From positions 64,373,022 through 64,437,021 of the forward strand of contig OV121081.1 of assembly GCA_921293015.1 (NCBI GenBank): DNA of 64,000 nucleotides, read 5' to 3'. A program made the position numbers and the translations under genes. Under the pieces are notes generated by a model, which did not search any database, was not told the DNA's origin, and saw nothing but the letters and a program-made list of their open reading frames with translations. The first letter of the stretch is position 1. Each line of letters opens with the position of its first letter. This document shows positions 23,237-34,979 of the stretch, one piece after another. This stretch comes from Phorcus lineatus (Eukaryota; Mollusca; Gastropoda; Trochida; Trochidae).

Positions 23237-24274
23237 TTAAAATGTCAGAAACATTATCAGTGTTAGTCTTTCTATTTTCAGGCCAATGCTGTGTCCATTT
23301 TCTCCAGCAAACCGAGAGTCACGTGAGGTAAGTATGTCATCACTTGTGTCTCCGTGTTGAGCAGATCTGTTCTTCCTGTCTTTTCCTTGTACAGGTACGT
23401 CGTCTACACCATAACCGTCATGAATGAAGTCAACGACAACCTTCTTCACATCTTGCGTCTGGGTCTCAAATCCCTGGGAATCATTGAGAAAATCCTTTAG
23501 TAGTTTCTTCTTAGTATTGCCTGACATCAACGGACTAGGTTGAGCAACTTCTTCACCAGTCTTCTTGACATCATCCACATCAAAGCCACAAGATGATTCA
23601 CCCAAATCCCTTTCAAAATCTGCAAGCACTTTACTTCTTGCATCAGATACAGCCATCTCAGTTTGCAAGGCTAACTTTTCTTCTTTTAACTTCAGCTTTA
23701 CCTTCTCCATTTCCAAGGATTCCTTCTGTTCTATCACTGCAGCCTTGGCAAGTAACTCTGCCTTTAACTGCTGCTCCTTGAGTCTTGCAGCAGAAACTGA
23801 TGACTTTATTGAAGACGGATGACGTGAACTTTTATTTGACTTACTCATACATTTGTCACTTTCTTTAGCATCCTTCTGACGCTGTTCCTCGCGTCCCTGA
23901 ATCCAACAATCAACTGTTTCCTTAAACTGCTGAAATGCCTTTACATCATCATTAAAGTCTGTGAGTAAGTCTAAGTAGAGAGAAGGAACTTCCACGGATG
24001 ATTGCACTAGACCACTTAAATCATCAGTTAGTTTCATAAAGTCCTCAAGATTAATCATCCACTGAGTGTACTGAGTTCTAACTCCTTCATAGTTAGAAAT
24101 GTCTGACATGGATGAAACTATTTTACCTTGTGTCTTCAGCAATAAAGATTTCAAACATTTCAAGTTTTTAGTCTTGGTGTCAAATGTATACAGAAGTCCC
24201 TTACAAGTCATTGTCCTAACCCTGGACTCAACCGTATGTGCACTCCAATGTGATTCTGTGTCCCTTTCAGACAT
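23237..24274 (-). CDS. gag: BEL ORF1, N-terminal Gag-like coiled-coil protein
   Basis: 345 codons from ATG at 24274. The N-terminal part resembles the variable head region of BEL Gag. A long charged coiled coil lies at about residues 165-225 (key piece KEQQLKAELLAKAAVIEQKE, then KVKLKLKEEKLALQ), followed by an acidic, Ser-rich C-terminus. BEL elements normally encode this region in one frame with pol. Here it ends at a TAA at 23237-23239, in the frame that a -1 shift would leave to enter pol. The last ~27 codons overlap the open upstream extension of the pol frame. The start is chosen because it is the first ATG after the leader and fits the family's layout. Confidence 0.85.
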   Translation of the reverse strand: MSERDTESHWSAHTVESRVRTMTCKGLLYTFDTKTKNLKCLKSLLLKTQGKIVSSMSDISNYEGVRTQYTQWMINLEDFMKLTDDLSGLVQSSVEVPSLYLDLLTDFNDDVKAFQQFKETVDCWIQGREEQRQKDAKESDKCMSKSNKSSRHPSSIKSSVSAARLKEQQLKAELLAKAAVIEQKESLEMEKVKLKLKEEKLALQTEMAVSDARSKVLADFERDLGESSCGFDVDDVKKTGEEVAQPSPLMSGNTKKKLLKDFLNDSQGFETQTQDVKKVVVDFIHDGYGVDDVPVQGKDRKNRSAQHGDTSDDILTSRDSRFAGENGHSIGLKIERLTLIMFLTF

Positions 24275-24280
24275 ATTTCA

Positions 24281-24792
24281 AATTTCAATATTTCACAGCA
24301 CTTCAGAGTTACTAACATCAGCTTCTTTCAATGTCAGAATTTCAACTTACTGCCAGTCATTTCATTATGAGTACTTGCAATGTCAAATTCACATATTCCC
24401 AAAGTCATTCACTAAATCATACGAATAATGGTGGCAATGTCAATTTCCAAATATATCTACAAAGTCACAATATTCAGTGGCACGAATTCATAACATTGTG
24501 TCCATACGAACGTGGTTGTACTGTACTTGGTTTCACAATTTCAATATTTCACAGCACTTCAGAGTTACTAACATCAGCTTCTTTCAATGTCAGAATTTCA
24601 ACTTACTGCCAGTCATTTCATTATGAGTACTTGCAATGTCAAATTCACATATTCCCAAAGTCATTCACTAAATCATACGAATAATGGTGGCAATGTCAAT
24701 TTCCAAATATATCTACAAAGTCACAATATTCAGTGGCACGAATTCATAACATTGTGTCCATACGAACGTGGTTGTACTGTACTTGGTTTCAC
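24281..24792 (-). repeat. 256-bp perfect tandem duplication in the BEL leader
   Basis: 24281-24536 and 24537-24792 read identically, for example AATTTCAATATTTCACAGCA at 24281 and TTCATTATGAGTACTTGC in both. The duplication lies between the 5' LTR and the ORF1 start codon, so it lengthens the untranslated leader. Small open frames on the plus strand here are only products of the duplication. Confidence 0.95.
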
Positions 24793-24900
24793 AGCGACGG
24801 CCGAGCCTAGCAGGGAACGTCTCATACGGGCGGTCGAATTGTAGCACGTGCAGCTCGGACGAGGCGACGATATCCAACGACGCATATAAAACGTCAATGT

Positions 24901-25325
24901 TGTAACGAACGAACAAACTAAGAAGGGGAGCGACGTCACATCTTTATTCTTTTAGAGAAAGATTGACTGAAAACAATAAACAGGACTTATAATTTAAATG
25001 CATCAGTCAATTAGTATGTTTACGTTCATACATGTGCATGCAGCCGAACTTACAAACTCCATGTTCTTTACAATGAAAAGCTTTTATATTCATTAAATCA
25101 ATTAAACATGTTAAAGTAGGGTTTAATATTGTTTATCTTACCGTTTTATATGCGCTCTCTAAACTTATGAACAAACTTGACTTGAAGACACCAACACGGT
25201 CCCTCCACGAACACGACTTGATACCATGTGACAACCATCTGGAATTACCTGCCCCTAACTGGGCTCACGTGTGCTATGCGCAAACGAGAAAACTTTAAAT
25301 ATAATTTACCAACCAAATCCTTACA
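24901..25325 (-). repeat. BEL 5' LTR
   Basis: 425 bp, identical to the 3' LTR. On the element strand it starts TGTAAGGATTTGG. TTATATTTAAAG follows near 25290-25305 as a TATA-like segment, and AATAAA occurs near the other end. It should carry the element's promoter. The next 100 bp downstream (24793-24900) are unusually GC-rich for this window. No convincing primer-binding site begins directly after the LTR. Confidence 0.95.
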
Positions 25326-25330
25326 AGTGT

Positions 25331-25689
25331 TTTTTTTTTTGTCATGGAGACATTCGATACTCTAAGTGTTTAAACGTTAGCTTAGAAAGAACAAATAAAG
25401 AAATCGTGAATGCGTTAATCACATTTGTGTGAAACAAGTTGATATGCAAAGATTCAGCTTCTGTCTCGTTTTTAATAATATTTACACATAAACCATGTAA
25501 AATATATTTACATATATGCTAAGGAGCAAGGGATCATGATGAAAGTGAATGAAAACGCATAACCAACAGCTCTGTCCACTATCAACATGCCCACCATCAT
25601 TACAATGAAATTGAAAAAGGTACTCGTGAACTTTTTTTTATATAAACAGGCATCTCAATTTATCAAACAAGCAGCTGGTCGATCATCTT
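25331..25689. other. Right flank of the BEL insertion, no gene
   Basis: Starts with a T run after the target duplication and continues as AT-rich DNA. It is the continuation of the R1 module interrupted by the retrotransposon. No open frame or motif stands out. Confidence 0.5.
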
Positions 25690-27270
25690 ATTTGTATGTA
25701 TTACGGATCCAAGTACTAATGTTACAAAATCATTAAGAAAGCCTTTCAAAACAAGAATTTGAATAAAAGTCAAGTAACAACATCAGTTGATGAAAACAAG
25801 ATGTTTGTACAAAGATAAGTTTCTGAGATTGTTTTTGCTTTAAATGCTGAAAGGTTGTTCATTGATAATTCATTACAATTAATATCATTTTACAGCGAAA
25901 AGGTTATTTTTGTACTTTTCAGACCGTTTATAAGAATAAAAGGATTCCCAATGGCAAGACGTTAGAACTTTTGATTAATGGATGAGAAAACCTACATAAA
26001 TTCTTGTAATGGAATGGAAAGCATAGTTAAACTGAAATTAAAAAAAGATGTAATTGTCTTTCTACTTAAAGCAGATAAAATGAAAAGAATATTGTATAAA
26101 TTTAAATGACACTAAACAAGACAAAAAAGCACGTTGACATTGAACTCTTTGAATGCATTTCAAAAAATCATTCGGACTTGCAGTTGAATAATGGGAAGCA
26201 ATATTAACTGCTTATGAATGCATGTTGTCTATTTGCGATTGCATTCTTACATTAATACACACTATGCTCAAACTTCCATTTGACCTTACCAAGGATATTC
26301 GCGTGAAGAACAACAATGGCTTATAGGTTTTCTTTCTATAAGATAGAATTTCATTGCCATAAATGTTTGTTTGCCCAAAATAAGTTAAATAGGTTGTTTG
26401 GTTTCAGAAAGAAGTCTTTTAACAGTTATTTTCAAGATGGGTTGTTTTATGTGTATAAGGGTCACTGTAGGTTACTGAAGTTGCAGTCAGTATACCTTAT
26501 ATATTTTGTATTTAAGATATTAATTTGACTTAGACAATACATGTATTTGTTTTATACTTCACGTATGAAGCTTTGTTTGGTATTCCTATGATTGTTAATG
26601 TTCGAACTACTCCAGTAAATAATCTGCAATACACTGATATTTATAAAGTCTCAGATTACGTTTTCTACATTGAAACCTTCATTTTAGTTTCTCTTTATCA
26701 CCTAAAACAAAGTACAACAGTCATGTTAAGTATTATTTGTTTGTTAATAACCTGATATCTAATGCTTGGTTTTAAGTATTTGAAGATATCAATTTGCGTT
26801 AATTCAAGAAACCAACAAACATTTAGAATATCTATGTTTTTTATTGATCATCCATCATCAAAAAGGTATGTTCAGATCCAAATAGTTTGATCGTCTCATA
26901 ACCCACAGATAGCAATGCTTATGAATAAAGAATTTCTATAAACTGAGACTATTTTGCAAAACTGAATATTTTGCCTTCCTAATTCCGTGTGTATAAGTTC
27001 TCCAATATGTGTTCGTGTCATTATTATCCAACAAGTATCCAAAAAACGATTACTGACCTAAAAAGACCCCTATAAATATTGATGAATATCTACATCTTGT
27101 TTTATAAAGTAAAATCTCAAGCTTTGAATAAAGCTAGACCGAAAGACACACTCCACCAATGTCACACTAACCTTCTGAATCAGTTTGGCAGTCAAATAAA
27201 ACTTTTCTAATTTGACATACTAAAGCAAATCGCCTATCAACAAGCTTATGAGGCAATTTTAGAATAAAAT
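25690..27270. repeat. R module, copy 2
   Basis: TTACGGATCCAAGTACTAAT (near 25704), ATGAAAACAAGATGTTTGTAC (25792), GTGTATAAGGGTCACTGTAGG (near 26453) and CCAATGTCACACTAACC (near 27157) align in order with R copy 1 and with copies at 29430 and 37120. Two open frames of 60-70 codons (26316-26528, 26573-26755) look like chance. Confidence 0.65.
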
Positions 27271-27699
27271 TTGTTTAATTACAAATGTAATAAATGTAAG
27301 AAACTAATATAAAAAATATAATGAATCAGGAATGCAACTGCAGAACACTGAATTAGATTAAATCATTAGAAATATTATCTTTATTTTAAGAGCATTAATA
27401 TCAGTTGTAAAACAGTGGTGGAATCGACGACCTTGACCCATTTCTGTTTGAAGAGGTAAAACACCAAAATGTAACTCAGTAAGGTTACTACGACTGTTTC
27501 TAAACATTATAAATCAAACATAGTTGTTTTTCTAACAATTACTAGATTGATAAAAAGTATTGGTCAAGAATCCCAAGCAGTCGGCCTAAGAAACCAAAAT
27601 ATAATGAAACTTGGACTTGCCACTATTCGAAACGTTGTTATAGTGCCAATCGTAGTGAACTCTGTAGTCCCAATGTAATAGGCAACGATACATAGCAGT

Positions 27700-29200
27700 A
27701 ATAACATCTATATCATAGGTGTTTAACCGTGGTGAGCCAATAAATGTCTATACATGCAAACCGCAATTACTCGTAGCAATGAGTGCTGAAATTTATTACC
27801 TTTTACTTCATAATATATTGACCTTTCATCCGGAAACGAGGTTATAGGAGTATGATACGGCTCATATCTCATCCTTCTTTCCAGTTAGCACTTAACTATC
27901 TGACACTTTCTCACTACTGAACACGATGGTCAGAGGTACGTTCTAGTGTTTGATTTACACTGACAAGCTCAGACATTTGAAGTCGTCGGGATGTTTTATG
28001 AACATTTTAAATGCTTCTCGTCATTACATGAGATCTCACCCTTCTACAATGGTCAGTGAGGAAACAAATAGTTAATATTCTTTCATGTTTATAGAGTGTT
28101 ACAAGATATTAATCAAAACTCAGTTAAGTGAAACGAATTTCCGACAATGTTAAAATACTTGTTTACTGTGAGACAAGTATTAGGCTCTGACATTAACAAC
28201 GAAAATAACTGAAGTTATTTCTGTCTTATAGGTTATTTGAAATGTGGGATTAGCTTCACTCTATCATATGGCAACTTAAGCTCCCTCTGAAACTTCTCAC
28301 CACGTCTTTCTGCCAAGTGTGCTTCATACGACAGCAATGGCTGTTTCAAATGAAATCTCGTTATGCTAGACTAGATACGAAATAAATGGCTGTACCTTGA
28401 AATAAAAGCATTTTTGGTAAAACAAAACAAAATATTTCCTACGTACATTCAGTCAAGTGCATATATTCAAGAGGAAAAAGGTTACGGAAATAGTAATTTA
28501 TTGATTTGAATATAGAAGACGTAACTCCCGCCATGCCGAGCTCATATAATATCTATCATTAATGTTTGGTTCATACTAATGTATTATCTTTATTATAGAT
28601 ATTGATACAGACATTTGTTTGGTTATAAAATGAATGGACATGGGTTATGAAACTTTCAGGTTTTTAGATAATGGGAATTCTAGTTATCCTACTAAATCCC
28701 GTCAGTAGAGGCAGTAAACTCTTCTTCAGGGATATGGCGCTCCCTCAATTGTTCAATTTCAGCATTTCATACACCATTTGAGATGACTATTTTATATTTA
28801 ATGTCAAGATTACATGAAATTGATACAGTAGTCTACATTTTCTCATTGTTATATGGTGTCTATAAACTATTGCTTAGCTGCAGAGATAAATGACAATAGT
28901 AAAACTTAATCCTAGAAGGGACTGTAAACTTCATCGACGACTCTTCAATCAGAAAGTTGGAATAGAAAAGGTTTATTTACATGTAAACCTAGCATTTCAT
29001 CAGAAAGATTTTATTTCGGTCTTGTTAGTATATTGACGTTGTTTTGCTGTTTTATCATCCTTTTAGTTAGGCATTTAAAATGCTTATACATTTGGTTTAA
29101 ACCCACATACTGTCTTTTTTCAGAGTGGCTATAAGCTGTTGTGCCTGTGAGGGAGTTCGAATCCCGTCATGGTTTCGATCCAAATAAGTACAAGTATTTG
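27700..29200. repeat. S module, copy 2
   Basis: Aligns with S copy 1 (GTTTGATTTACACTGACAAG near 27947) and S copy 3 (ACAATGGTCAGTGAGGAAAC near 28038 and near 35187; GACATTTGTTTGGTTATAAA near 28611 and 35748). It keeps the uninterrupted junction CTGACATTAACAACGAAAATAAC (28187-28209), which in copy 3 is split by a SINE tail. Near 29150 GAGTTCGAATCCCG resembles a pol III B box, probably a SINE relic. Confidence 0.75.
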
Positions 29201-29429
29201 TACTTTTGCAGATTTTGTGATAAAAAATATGATAAAATGTTAGATTTAGATTTTTAGGTTTTGGTTAATATCCTTGCAGTAGAAGTGGTACAGTTCCATA
29301 AACCGTCATAAGCCAACAGTAGTCTCTGTTCTAATACGAGCTCTTCTTTGGCTAGAGAATAAGAAGACTGGTTGGAAGCAAGGAAAGTCTGTTGTGAATA
29401 ATCACCTGAACTGCCTCAGTCATTTCCGT

Positions 29430-31620
29430 ATGCTAAGGGAAAGCTAGAATTTATTACAATGTGCAATTTGCACTTTTATTCTGTGAACACATACACCCAA
29501 TTAAGCGACTGCATCATTTCAAAGGCCCAAGTGACAACAAATAATATTCATGCATGCAGTGGTTTCATTGGTACACATTTTGCAAAGAGTTTCTGTTGTA
29601 TTTTGTATTTAGCTGATGCGTACGTCACCTTTACAGTATTTCTAAGAACCTATTTTTCTTAAATGTTAAAATTATTCATTAATATTTCATCAACAATGTT
29701 TATATTCGCATTTCATATGGTTAAATAATCGTGGCAATTGTAAATGATAATTTCACAATATTTAGGTGGAGCTACAATAAAAGAAATCCCTATGGCAAGA
29801 TGTTATTTAATGAAGTAGAAAACGAACATCAATCCTTATAATTGAAAAGCGTGGTCAAACTCGAATAAAAACGATGTAATAAGAATTCTGTTTAAAGCAG
29901 ATATCCTGAAAAGAATTGATATAAATGCAAATGTCACAAATCAAAAAGCATGTTGAAATTGATTGCTGACTTCTGTCCGCTAAATTTGTAGACTGATGCT
30001 GACCAGCATCAACTAATGGTCAAGCAGTGTTTATCATTTCAATTGATTTATTTTAGTTTGTATTCTTATTTCTTTCTAGGGGCGGAGTATGCAGTGGTTA
30101 GCGCGTTTGGCAGATCAAGTGGTCGGGGGTTAGAATCCCGCAAGTGGCTAAACAACGTTCACAGGTTTCACCGCAATGCAAAGCCTCTTGAAGCAGCTTT
30201 AAACCTCAAATCACCTCACCTCACATCACACTTCGATTGATCTAAACAAAAATATTCAGGTAAGGGAAAGCAACGGTTCAAAAGATTCATTGTATAATTA
30301 TAAACTAAACTGTCATATATATCTTGAATTATACATTACTGAAGGTAAAGAGATTGTTATATTTCAGAAAACAGTTTATTAATCTGCGTTTTCAAGTTTA
30401 TCTTATATTCGTGTAAGGGTTTATTTTCAAAGTACATGTATGTACTGGATTAGTTCAAACGTTTACATTCATAGAAATAATAAATGAAGCTAGGTTTAAG
30501 GTAAACAAAATATAAATACATAGAGATTATTACCCGAGGAAGTGTGTCATATGACTTTTAAGTGCGAAATTTTGTATTACCCGAGCGAGAGCGATGGCAT
30601 AACCTATACAACAAAAGCAATCCATTTTACAGCAAAATTATTTCGTTAACAACCTGTTCCTATATTTTGTTTAATTGACGATATCAAGTAAGTTAATAAT
30701 AAAAGAAAAACCAAGAAACATTAAGTCGTTTTGCACATTAGGCAATATCAATCAAGTGTATTCAAATACAAATAGTTCGTGTATTCAAATGACCTACAGA
30801 TGACAACGATTGTGAAGAAAGATATGTTTCAGTTTTCCTTTAACTTTAAGAATCTTTTCAAAATTTAATATTTTGACATTCCTCATGGATCTTCACGCTG
30901 TTATTAATTAACAATTTGGCTTCATACAAATGCCGACATAAAGACTCCTGTCTTTGACAAATGTATCTTCATTATTTTCAAGAAGTAAATGTCAATATTC
31001 AAATTAAACTAGATTTACAAATTGAAAAGACATCCTACCTCAACTTTTCAAATTGTGGAAACCAATTCGACATGAAAAATCCATATAAGTGTTTAAAATC
31101 TTCTGAAAATATCACACCATCGATATCACACTGACCTGCTGAACCACGGTTTTGCGTAATAGGAATTTAGTTTTGGTCGGGGTCTCATACCAATACAGTC
31201 ATCTCCTTTGTCTGTAAGATAAGCGTCATACATCTTTTTCATTTACATTTCAGGCACTGCTTATCCAAGAATGACTGTTGGGGCAACAAAAAAGTATACC
31301 ATGGGCCTTAGAATTCAAGGTCATACTAATAGGTTGAATAACTTGTACGATGTGATCTTTACAAGGATACATAAGCCATGATCACCGAAAAGAACAAATT
31401 AGGCTATGAAAGACGAATTTTATCATACTGTTTTCAGGAAAACAGTTCTTTCCTTACTCTACTACTCCACAATCAACTACTTGTTTCAGCCCAAAGTAAA
31501 CAGATTATATGTAACACCTTTTCAACAATTACTGACATAAAGTCTTTTAATAACTTAAACCCACTTTCAATGACGCTCAATTTCACGTGAATGATTGCAC
31601 TTTAATAAGAGGCTATTGCT
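29430..31620. repeat. R module, copy 3
   Basis: Blocks shared with R copy 4 include CATTTCCGTATGCT with GGGAAAGCTAGAAT (29423-29450 vs 37161-37190), CAAATACAAATAGTTCGTG (near 30763 vs 38521), CTCCTGTCTTTGACAAATGTATC versus CTCCTGTTATTGACAAATGTATC, and CAATGACGCTCAATTTCACGTGAATGATT-like sequence at the right end. It carries a tRNA-derived SINE at 30079. Confidence 0.75.
30079..30231 (+). repeat. tRNA-derived SINE
   Basis: TGGTTAGCGCG (30095-30105) is an A box and GGTTAGAATCC (30128-30138) a B box, spaced as in a tRNA-like pol III promoter. The body continues with CACCGCAATGC and ends AGCAGCTTTAAACCTCAAATC with a CCTCACCTCACATCAC tail. Its position in R3 matches the SINE at 38030 in R4, so either an ancestral insertion was duplicated or the two inserted near each other. 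The ORF that crosses it is not a gene. Confidence 0.75.
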
Positions 31621-31969
31621 CAAAGTTACCAACTGGAAATAATATCTGTTTGATTTACGAAAATGCAATACCCTATAATAGCTCTCATTTTCCAGTATGA
31701 CTAAAGCTGATCTTTGACAGGAATTTTGAAGAAACTAAATCGTCGCTTAAAAAAATTCTTCTTCTTCATTCATTCTTAAAAGATTGAACAACTTCAATTC
31801 AAATTTGCATATCAACGATAAACAATAATATTAAGAGTGAAAGTATTATGTCACATCGCTTAGAATTAACATATGCTAAGACAAAGGGTAATTGTTGTGA
31901 GATTATCAACTAACAATTAAAGAAAAACGAAGGACGGAAATGCAAGTTACAGATCAATTTTACATTTGC

Positions 31970-34950
31970 ATACCTAAGTCTGGCGCATTGTTAGCATGCA
32001 TTTAGTTTCCTGGAATTAGTGGTTTGAATAAATGATATTTAAATCAAAATGTATGAAAAATAACATGAAGCACGCGGATGATTAAGACGAAAGGTTCAAG
32101 TTATCGAAGATGTTTAAGACATAAAACCTGTCGACTTTTATATGCGTGTACAAATGATCCGACAGGTAAATCCTTTCCGTCTTTTTTTTGCGCTGACCTT
32201 TATCATAGCACTACACTTATGTGTAAGAAATAGACGTTCGTCAGTGGCGTTAGAACATTCAGTCTTATACTGAGAGGTTTGATAGACTAGAACGAACTAG
32301 CACGTCAATATAAATAAAGGTGGAAGGACTGTTTCAAGTTTGTATGATCCGACATTCTGCTTTCAGTTGAAGTAGTTTCAATGAGGTGTATATTTAATAG
32401 CTTACAGATCACAAAGAACCGACAATGTTATAATCTAAGCACTGCCGAAATTTAAATTGCATTTCTGAATGTTGAAATTTTTATTGACCCGACATCAAAG
32501 GAATTGGAGTATTTGATATATATTATACAAATATGTTTCTGAAATTTACATAATAAAATGAGGAGATTTGAACGTAGTTGCTATATTTGTTTTTTCATTC
32601 CATATGACCTTATTTCTTTCCAAACGACATGCAAATCCGATCATATGTTAAACTTATTGTGCAAGACATTAAGGAAGTAATAAACAACTCTATGAATGTA
32701 TTATTTGAATAATTGATTTAATAAAATTTCAGCTTTAAAGCGCAGCTTAGGAGAAGTATCTGATAATTCAGTGAAATGCCTTTGATTAGCATAATCGTCA
32801 ATCTGCATAACGACATTATACACAATGTTGAAATGACGCTAATACAGAATAAAGAAGTTGTTTATCCATAAAGGGTCTCATTATTCTTCATCCCTCAAAC
32901 TTAAAAAGGCCATTCAAAGAAGTGTTCTCAAATCTGTCTAAAAAAAGAGAAAGAAATTAGGTTCCCATATATCAACAATTGCATTTATCATTGTATATAT
33001 CGACAAGGTGCAACAGTTGGTCGTGATGTTTTACTTATGTCCATAGTAACTTGTATTTATACAGGCATTCGGATATTGAGTTACATGTCAAGAACGCGAC
33101 GCGTAGGAATAGGTTATATTGTATTGTATATTGACCTGAACAGTAACATAAGTAAACGGTTTATAATTATGAGAGCAAAATTATTCATGTGTGAATATAG
33201 TTTGAAATGTATCTTGATACAACCATAAGCCATTTTATCTAAATAATAACCGAAGTCGAAAAGATAACATAAACATAAAACATAACTCTTCCCTGACAAC
33301 GATTGGTTACTTCTTATCTTTGATTCTTCATGGCCTCAGTGTTCGCAATTTGACACTTTTTTGCCGATGAGTTGCCTTTCAGATAACAGGTGACCTTACT
33401 TCAGTGAATTACATCGTTTCCGTAAATGAGAAGGGATTATTTGATTTTCTTAACAATAGTTACACAATTTTATAGATTATGCTTATTATTTTAGGATTCC
33501 TTGTTCTAATGTTACTATAAATAGAAAGAGATTGATTCATTGCAAAGATATAAATCACTTACATTTTCTTTTATAAAGTAAAACAGCATTCGAAACGATA
33601 GAGGTAAATTTTATTGACATATTTGAGATAATTAAGATAATGAGGCTCTAACGAATTAAAACCATTCCCAATATCTCAGTAAAGGAAACAACAATTTGTC
33701 AATGATTACGTATTTGGTTAACCGTTAACTAATAATAAACATGTCTGAGAAAATAACGTAAAACTTTAAAACAATTATTACTAAAATTATCTTATAATAT
33801 AAATGTGTTGATTTTGTACAGCAACAACACAATAATTTCTAAGTTACAATTGCACTCCTTTACTGTCATTTGAGGGGAGCCGTCCAAATCATTCACAGTT
33901 ATAATTAAACTCTTTGTGAGCTTCCGCAGAAATTATAAGAAGAAATCGATCAGGCCATGATGAAACTAGATTATATTTAAGAACGATTGTCAATGTACTT
34001 CAAATTAAATAAGCAATTATAAGAAGCAATAATGTATGAGAAAGTATGAAGCATCTTAGGAAATGTATTTCCCAGGTCAATGCTTATGAAGATCGAGGTT
34101 TACAATTGAATTAGATAGATTGTATTTCCGCCATGTTCACTCGGAGAAATATTTGAATTTCGAAAATCAATATATATTCCAATCGATGCTTATTCAAACA
34201 GCAATTTGGTAAATATGACATACCAAAAGATAACAATTCCAAATACCAATTTCGAAAATTGAACTTATAAATGTAGACAGTTTAATTAATTAATCTCATC
34301 ACAATGTGCACTTACCGAAACATAGACAAAGGAAACCTAAGCAAAGATTGTAATAGATATTTTAAAATGCAACAGATATGATTTGGTATTGAACTGAATT
34401 TCTCCAGTTGTATGCTTACAAGAATTGATTTGGTATCATTTGTTGTATTCCTACAGTAGTAAAGATTATTTAGTATCTTCTCTTGTGAGGTAATATTTGT
34501 AATAGTTCATGTGGCTTAATTTGTTATCTGATATTTTGAACGATTTTAAATTATTGTGATTATTTTACTCAAATGGACATTAAAGCAGAAAAAATAATTG
34601 TCCACGTTTCAAATGAACCAAAATCAAACCTAGAAGTAAGAATATATAGACGATAAAACATATGCCCTTGTTCGGTAATACCAAATTGCCGTCCGTTTTT
34701 ATGATTCTGACATGAGTATAGAGTTCCTCGCTGTCTTGAAAATTCTCTCAAACCTGTTATCTGCAGTTGGTAATAGAGTCGTAGTTATGGACTCATGGGA
34801 CATTTCACAATAATAGAGTTGATATTGAACCTAAATATCTATGAATTGATCAGCTCTGGTACACGAACGTGAAAAGGGACATTACAGTGAACTCTACCAT
34901 TTGGCATTATGAGATATTGGATATATACAGATGGAAATTGATCCATAAGC
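31970..34950. repeat. T module, copy 1
   Basis: Ordered matches to 40240-42900 include GTTTGAATAAATGATATTTAAATCA (near 32023 and 40247), GACGCGTAGGAATAGGTTAT (near 33098; GACGCATAGGAATAGGTTAT near 41309), GAAAGTATGAAGCATCTTAGG (34041 and 41861), and ATGCTTATGAAGATCGAGG (34081 and 41901). It keeps the empty site AATCGATCAGGCCATGATG near 33944 corresponding to a MITE in copy 2. No gene is seen. Confidence 0.8.
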
Positions 34951-34979
34951 GCTTCTCGTTTCTTATAGATTCGTCTCTG

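Larger units (their letters stand above)
17611..25330 (-). mobile_element. Complete BEL/Pao LTR retrotransposon, minus strand
   Basis: The element proper is 17616-25325 (7710 bp). It is bounded by two 425-bp LTRs that I read as identical, each starting TGTAACG and ending TTACA, flanked by the 5-bp target duplication AGTGT (17611-17615 and 25326-25330). Internal order in the minus direction: leader with a 256-bp tandem duplication, ORF1, and a pol ORF with protease, RT, RNase H and integrase. The BEL-type aspartic protease, YVDD reverse transcriptase and C-terminal DUF5641-like domain identify BEL/Pao rather than Gypsy or Copia. Identical LTRs imply a recent insertion. It sits in the R module. 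Confidence 0.95.

Noticed and set aside
23237-23318. Canonical slippery heptamer for the gag-pol shift
   Set aside because: A-rich stretches exist, but none fits X XXY YYZ in the ORF1 frame; the mechanism is left open.
24331-24844. Two related plus-strand frames of 85 to 117 codons
   Set aside because: They are duplicates created by the 256-bp leader repeat and lie antisense to the retrotransposon.
24858-24876. Primer-binding site for the BEL element at TGGATATCGTCGCC on the minus strand
   Set aside because: It lies about 24 nt from the LTR end and I cannot match it to a tRNA 3' end with confidence.
30095-30138. Possible tRNA gene
   Set aside because: A and B boxes are present, but no cloverleaf can be completed; the SINE body and tail follow.
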